Below, one piece after another: positions 59,201 through 64,000 of a stretch of DNA of 64,000 nt. Numbering within the stretch: the stretch's first letter is position 1; each line of letters begins with the position of its first letter. The translations under genes and the position numbers were made by a program. The notes under the pieces were generated by a model. It saw only the letters and a program-made list of their open reading frames with translations. It ran no database searches and was not told the origin of the DNA. The stretch is from Ciona intestinalis (taxonomy: Eukaryota > Chordata > Ascidiacea > Phlebobranchia > Cionidae): contig NW_004190347.2 in NCBI RefSeq assembly GCF_000224145.3, positions 377,967 through 441,966 of the forward strand, written 5' to 3'.

Positions 59201-62083
59201 TCCAAGGTCTCATGGCATGCCTTGCATGGGACCTTACAGAATAGAACGCTCATCAGTTTAGGGTAATGGGGTAACTCTTGTATCAAATCCAAGGTCTCAT
59301 GGCATGCCTCACTGTAGACCTCACCCATACAGAATAAACACACTTTTGGGCTCAAACGTGTGTTTATGTAAATAGATCTCCCTCTCCTACTTACTTGGGC
59401 AGTTTTCTTCATCCGAGAAGTCGCCACAATCATCCCTTCCATCGCATCGTATACCAACCTCTATACAAACACCCGTCCCACATTCGAACTCATCTTCCCC
59501 ACAACCCCCGTAATCTGCCTCAGTGGTTGTGGATTGTGCCGTTGTTGCAGCTGTTGTTGTATTGGGTGCTGTGGTTGTGGCTGCGTTGGTATAATGGTTA
59601 GGGATGTGTAGTGGTTAGTGATAGCTCACTGTTATAACATGGGTGCCATTTTTTACACTGGGCATACACGGTGTATCCATACACCTCATGCTTACTGTAG
59701 AGTTATAACATGGATGTCATTTTATACATCAGACACACATGGTGTATGTATGATTGAATGTAACTTATTTATCCTCGCATGAGACGAGGCAATGACAGTC
59801 GTTATAACGTGGGTGTTCTGTTTCATACACCTTGTGCCCGCTTACGAGTTACCACGTATGTAACTTTGAGGTTTATCCACCTCATGCTGCCAACAAGGTA
59901 AACTTACGACATCCATCTTCATCATTACTATCCGGGCAATCAAAGTTTCCATCGCACAACTTGGATCTTAGAATACAAATATTCTCTCCACAGTCAAACT
60001 CATCAGCCCCGGTGCAACTTTGGTAATAAGAATAATCTTCAGTAGTTGTGGTGGTTGGGGCTTGTGTGGTGCCTGCAATATATTAATTGTTATATTAGAG
60101 TAGAGCCATGTTTTATTGAAGGAATGTATGCAAGTTATTTATCCTCGCGTTGTGGGGCAATGAAAGTCTTTTCGCATGGCGGGCCAACGACAATTATTAT
60201 AACACTGGTGTTCTGTTTCATACACCTCGTGCCCGCTTACAAGTTACCACGTATGTAACTTGTTTATCCTCACACGACGAGGTAACGACAGTCGTTATAA
60301 CAAGAGTGTTCTGTTTCATACACCTCGTGCCCGCTTACGAGTTACCACGTATGTAACTTATTAATCCTTGAGTGGAGGGGCAACGACAGTCGTGCCCACA
60401 GGATTCAATGCTTAACATGATAACAATTTCATGCAAGACACTTGCCCAAACCCAGTGGTCACTAATGGGTTGTTTAAAACCTATACATAAAAATAATCAC
60501 CTGCGAAGTTACATTAGTGGTAACTCATAAGTGGGTTACGTCTGGATACTAACTTAGAAAGTAGAGTTAACACACTAACATAAAAGATTTTAAAACTTAG
60601 GAAACTAATTTACATCAACACACAGCATGCTGGTATAGGTACATGCAACATAACTAAACACATCAACAAACTACAGAATAATGTTTGTACGTATGTAGCC
60701 CACTAGAAAACCTCATAATATATGATTGTACAAACTTTATTCATTCACACACTCCATGTCATTAACACTTGATGTTTTATACTCATTTAAGTAAATGCGT
60801 AAATCAAAGACAATCATATTATACATATGGACTGTAATGTTTGTATTGAAACTGATCAGACATCAAGTGTTTCATGCACTGAAGTTAATCAAAAGTCCTA
60901 CGTTATTGTATATTAGGTATTATACAATAAACCTCGCATTCATTATTATCATTACCAAACTCACTAAATAATTTGTGGTAGATTCAGGAATAATTATAAC
61001 CAGGGCTGAATTGTAAACAGCTTCCTCTACAAGTTAGTTTAGCTAACAAAGCAATTTAGTGCAATCTGAATGTAATTGTCGTATTATTAAAACAAGAGTG
61101 CAAAGATTAATAATGCTAATACAGTCTACGGGTAAAAAATATTTTATTAATATTTTAATATTTGTGTTTAATCAAGTGTGACTGCAGCTACTGTGATGTC
61201 ATAATTTTGTGATGTCATAATGAATAATTATTATTTGTAAAGTTTTGAAATGATCTCTACCAAGACAAAGTGCATTCAAAATACAGTTGTCATGCCCATG
61301 CTTTGGTCCCAGTGTACGGGACACAAAGTTTACCTGCTGTACAGTTTGACTCGTCAGAATTGTCGGGGCAATCAAACGCTCCGTCACAAACTTTCACTTT
61401 CCTGACACAATTTTCGCCATCAGCGCAAGCTTTCTCATCAGCCAGGCATTCCAGTGTATATTCATAATCTAACCCATGTTAACGTGATGTGAATGGTGCC
61501 GGTTTGGACTTTATTTGCAAAGTGTTTTACAATCATAATAACATATACAGCTAGTAATAGAAGTGTTACTCTCACATTTTTAGAAATGCCAGTCTGGTTC
61601 GTTTTCAGGGTTTTTAAGTAAAATCGCAGAAAACAAAACATGAATAACGCCTGTATCTGCTAACCTAGAGGTTAGGTTTCTGTGCCTATAGTCGTTTGTC
61701 ATTAAAAGGTAAAGCATCTCATGCATTACGCTCACAGCAGCAGCAGGCAAGCAATTTCACTATATTACTTAACTACAAGCTTACTGCAAACACATTCCGT
61801 GTTTAATTTCGTTAATTTCAGTCTCCTTTAGTTAAGCCACCGTTTAGCTGTTTACACCATTTTAGCAGGGTATAAAAAAAATAAAATAATTTTGAAACTT
61901 ACCGTCCATACGGGATTCCCCTTCTTGGGAATTAACAAGTTCTTGACCTCTAACCTGAACATAGAAACCAAATATTAATTTATTTTCCCCCGAAAATGTG
62001 GCAGTTTTTACAAATGTTTAAAATTTACTTACGTTATTTGAACAGAGAAGAAATATACATACAATTGCGGAAACATGAAACAT
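53300..62083 (-). CDS. LDLa-repeat / VWC-like receptor gene (5' part, one possible secreted end)
   Basis: Exons on the minus strand: 62083-62033 (start; signal peptide [17 protein letters not shown]), 61954-61903, then five LDL-receptor class A exons 61468-61334, 60072-59908, 59580-59395, 59136-58963, 58850-58680, a Thr/Pro linker 57825-57685, and a Cys-rich VWC-like exon 57251-57126. From exon 2 on, all are phase-1 modules and join cleanly. Typical LDLa calcium-site ends are [24 protein letters not shown] and CSDNSDEN. After the gap come 54336-54227 ([20 protein letters not shown]), 53817-53737 (six Cys) and 53412-53300 ([20 protein letters not shown], stop TAG). The last exon may be an alternative end; exon 53737 can also splice in phase to 49027 to give the LamG/TM form. 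The 54336 exon needs an incoming phase-2 exon, so one exon is probably lost in the gap. The middle segment is of no family I recognise. Confidence 0.75.
53421..53499. mobile_element. MITE 3' fragment
   Basis: TTCTTTGTTTACTACCAAAT … ACCCCAACCTACTATATA; only the right-hand 80 bases of the element, beginning about ten bases upstream of the 53412 exon. Confidence 0.7.
53540..53715 (+). repeat. 125-bp repeat, about 1.4 copies
   Basis: Same unit as 8567-8985: GGTTGCCACTCCCATGCCCA, GTGTGGATAAGCAGACATGA, GGTTTGGTCATTTATATCCT. Confidence 0.8.
53970..54200 (-). mobile_element. SINE fragments (two)
   Basis: Two adjacent minus-strand pieces, each with GCCTCGAACCCAGTGACGCA (tRNA B-box type, GGGTTCGAGGC on the minus strand) and a body motif CTTGTCCAAGGCCTTATACA. 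Heads missing. Confidence 0.65.
54492..54793. other. Assembly gap (302 N)
   Basis: Falls within the receptor-like gene between exons 57126 and 54336; an exon taking phase 1 to phase 2 is expected somewhere in this intron and may lie here. Confidence 0.95.
54794..54870 (-). mobile_element. tRNA-derived head of the SINE
   Basis: On the minus strand: GGCGCCGTGGCGTAGTGGTT AGCGCGCC is A-box-like, preceded by the B-box-like GGGTTCGAGGCTCGATGCG. The middle of this copy is very short or lost. Confidence 0.65.
54914..55109. mobile_element. MITE copy
   Basis: Left end AGTTGGGTGGGAGAAGATGG, right end GGTGTCCCGTCTTTCCCAAC. Confidence 0.85.
55110..57125. other. Receptor-gene intron; repeats, no exon recognised
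   Basis: AT-rich. Contains SINE-tail units at 55590-55690 and 56490-56710, a 97-bp-type fragment at 56770-56825, and otherwise unassigned sequence with long A/T runs. Confidence 0.6.
57275..57680 (+). repeat. 98-bp SINE-tail array, about 4 copies
   Basis: GTAACTTATTTATCCTCGCA-type units, the first shortened, ending just before the exon at 57685. Confidence 0.9.
57985..58478 (-). repeat. 71-bp minisatellite, about 7 copies, reverse
   Basis: GAATACACCATGTGTGTCTG, GTGTATAAGAAGACACCCAT, GTTATAACTCGACAGTGAGC units in the intron after the fifth LDLa exon. Confidence 0.95.
59630..59880 (+). repeat. Minisatellite fragment and SINE-tail unit
   Basis: Diverged 71-bp units (GTTATAACATGGGTGCCATT, CATACACCTCATGCTTACTG) run directly into a 98-bp SINE-tail unit. 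This adjacency shows the shared blocks of the two families. Confidence 0.8.
60115..60510 (+). repeat. SINE-tail array (about 3 copies) and SINE body
   Basis: GTTATTTATCCTCGCGTTGT, two full units, then CCCAGTGGTCACTAATGGGT body sequence. Confidence 0.85.
60511..61333. other. Receptor intron between LDLa 1 and 2, nothing recognised
   Basis: AT-rich, apparently single-copy sequence with no exon, array or element that I can identify. Confidence 0.6.
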
Positions 62084-64000
62084 TTTATACAGATTTTGTG
62101 CAAATTTTAAGTGCGTAGAAAACCTAATAAACCTTTAAAGAACAAAACAAGTTATTTTTTGTTTAAATTAGTTATTTAGATAGATATTTTTTTATCGCGC
62201 GTATGTTTCAATACTTTGTATATACGAAAACTTGTATTTACGATGTGTTAGCTGCTATCCATAGCGTGTTTTAACGACTGTCGTTTTGTTAGTTCCCTTC
62301 TCTTCGTTGTTTCATGGCCTACTAACGATTGTTTCAATAAATTTCTTCGCTATCGTATTCAAAAATTCATATTATGCTATACCAAAGCCCATTATACAAG
62401 ATACCCCATTAGCGCAGGCGTTAATGTATTGCACACAAAACAAGAATATAACGAACAGATGCGCTAAGTTCCAAACATCGCTTAACCATTATACCCACCA
62501 CTAAGCTAATATTGATTTACCGCAAGACGTTGGTATAACCCGTCTTACTGTTTACTAAACACGCCCAAGGTTATTATGTAATTACCCCAATGTATAACAA
62601 TATATTAATTAAAGTTGGTAGAATTGTTAATTGTTTAAAACACAGTCAGGAAATATGGGATAATAAGTGCTAACGATATCCCATCTTGCCCCACAGTAGG
62701 TCTACTACATATCGATTACTAAAACCAAGTTTTAACTTATAAAGAAGCTTTTAATCACAATTGCTGCTTTTAATTTATCTCCTCAATCACGCTTATAAAG
62801 TCTTAACTAATTAAAACAACGAAACGAAGGAAAATAGCAGCAAAACGTCAGTCGTTAGAACACATACTATAGGAAAAACACTATTCTAACGATTCTATTC
62901 CTAATAAAGTCTTGGTTTAATAAATTTCTTTACTCTATACACCTTGTATGCAATTGGTTATAACGACAATCGTTATAACTTTACTTCAAGACTTTTTATG
63001 TTTTCGCATTGTTCTTAAGAGACCATATGTATAGTCCTTTCTTACCCACTAGACACATAGTAAACACACAACGGCGAACCAAGAAATATACGGAAGCAAC
63101 GTTGTTTACTTGGCGGAGAATATACTTCGCAAATAACCTTTAATATACTTAGCAAACATACTCCTAGCATAATCCTGGCACCTTGCAAAAATATAGAAAG
63201 TATCTGTAAGTTCTGAACGAGATAATGAGGCCTTCTTTTCTTTTGTCGATTGCCGTTTTGGGTAGGGTGGGGAAGATGGACACAACTCTATTTTCTCGTC
63301 CCATTTGGTAGTACACAAATAACATTCAATGGAATATAAAACCGTATCCTCACGACTTCCATAGACCGTAATTGATTAACACACGATCAGGATATTTCGA
63401 TATTATGTGCTAAAGATGTCCCATCCCCCCCATCCTACTACATAAGCTTAACGACTGTCGTTTTACCGTTACTTTCTGTCTCTGCAACTTTGGTATTCTG
63501 CTTTTCGATACAGTAACAGAAAATACTTAATAAAGGAAAAATAAACAACGGACGCTAGGACATATTTATTGATAAAACGGAAGTGTTTAAACAAACTGTT
63601 TCATCCATCTACACTGCACTGTACTAACTAGTGAATATGAACACAGACACACAATGCTTTTACGCCCAGCGGCGTCGTTATAACCTGGGGGCACTTATGC
63701 CTCTATTGCAGACGGACCACACAGAATGCAGACAAAGTGCATTTAAGTTTAAGTTCTTAACCTAAAGTTTGGCGATGATTATCAATAATGGCGGCATTTG
63801 GTAAACTGTCACTGCTTATTCTTAAAAAGATTGTTTTTGTTGCTAAACATAGTTAGATACTATGTGCTAACGGTATCCATCTTACACCACGATTTTATAG
63901 AACAAAGAACATTCTAGTCCATTATTGCTACAATATAAGTTGTTGTATGTCTTTGCCCTGACTAAAGTTTATATAGAGTATATAACAGTAAACGTCACAC
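62084..64000. other. Upstream flank of the receptor gene; MITE remnants, no gene
   Basis: Presumed promoter side of the receptor gene. Contains a MITE 3' fragment at about 62620-62707 (AACACAGTCAGGAAATATGG … CCCATCTTGCCCCACAGTAG), a full MITE at 63262-63442, and fragments of a dispersed repeat with TTAACGACTGTCGTTTT (62272, 63449; also 52581). No exon-like frame was recognised. Confidence 0.55.
63262..63442. mobile_element. MITE copy
   Basis: Left end GGTAGGGTGGGGAAGATGGA, right end GATGTCCCATCCCCCCCATC. Confidence 0.85.

Overview
This is a eukaryotic, AT-rich window built of multi-exon genes with short GT-AG introns. The protein set (TTLL12, a DEPDC1B-type DEP/RhoGAP protein, ECHDC3, HAUS4, an LDLa/LamG mosaic membrane protein) is that of a chordate-grade animal. 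The small introns, the dense miniature inverted-repeat elements, a tRNA-headed SINE family and unmerged allelic contigs fit a tunicate, most likely Ciona. The species assignment is inference; the gene families were read directly from exon translations that join in phase.

Layout. 1-1948: flank with an N gap and a telomere-like inverted repeat. 1949-14984 (+): TTLL12, 12 exons; its last intron (6.3 kb) holds an opposite-strand two-exon gene for a small membrane protein (9139-10290) plus many repeats. 14985-23470: repeat-rich intergenic DNA with about a dozen MITEs and no convincing gene. 23471-28057 (+): DEPDC1B-like, 9 exons. 29720-33587 (-): ECHDC3, 7 exons. 33588-34083: short divergent promoter interval. 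34084-41419 (+): HAUS4, 8 exons, with exons 2-7 present twice. 42347-62083 (-): a mosaic receptor-like gene with signal peptide, five LDLa domains, a Thr/Pro linker, a VWC-like Cys-rich segment, an unassigned segment, a LamG-type jellyroll, a mucin-like stalk, one TM helix and a basic tail; its LamG exons are also present twice. A 7SL/SRP RNA gene (52747-53041, -) sits inside it.

Two of the four N gaps (38475-38599 and 46305-46354) separate contigs whose ends overlap in sequence. The duplicated HAUS4 and LamG exons are therefore best read as two haplotypes laid end to end, not as true duplications. They give an allele comparison within the window, including large differences in minisatellite copy number.

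The genes form no obvious pathway. ECHDC3 and HAUS4 are divergent neighbours, DEPDC1B and ECHDC3 converge, and one gene is nested in an intron. The items most worth following up are the nested small membrane protein, the receptor-like gene with a possible secreted/membrane alternative end, the intronic SRP RNA gene with its CRE-type upstream site, and the allelic tandem-repeat expansions.
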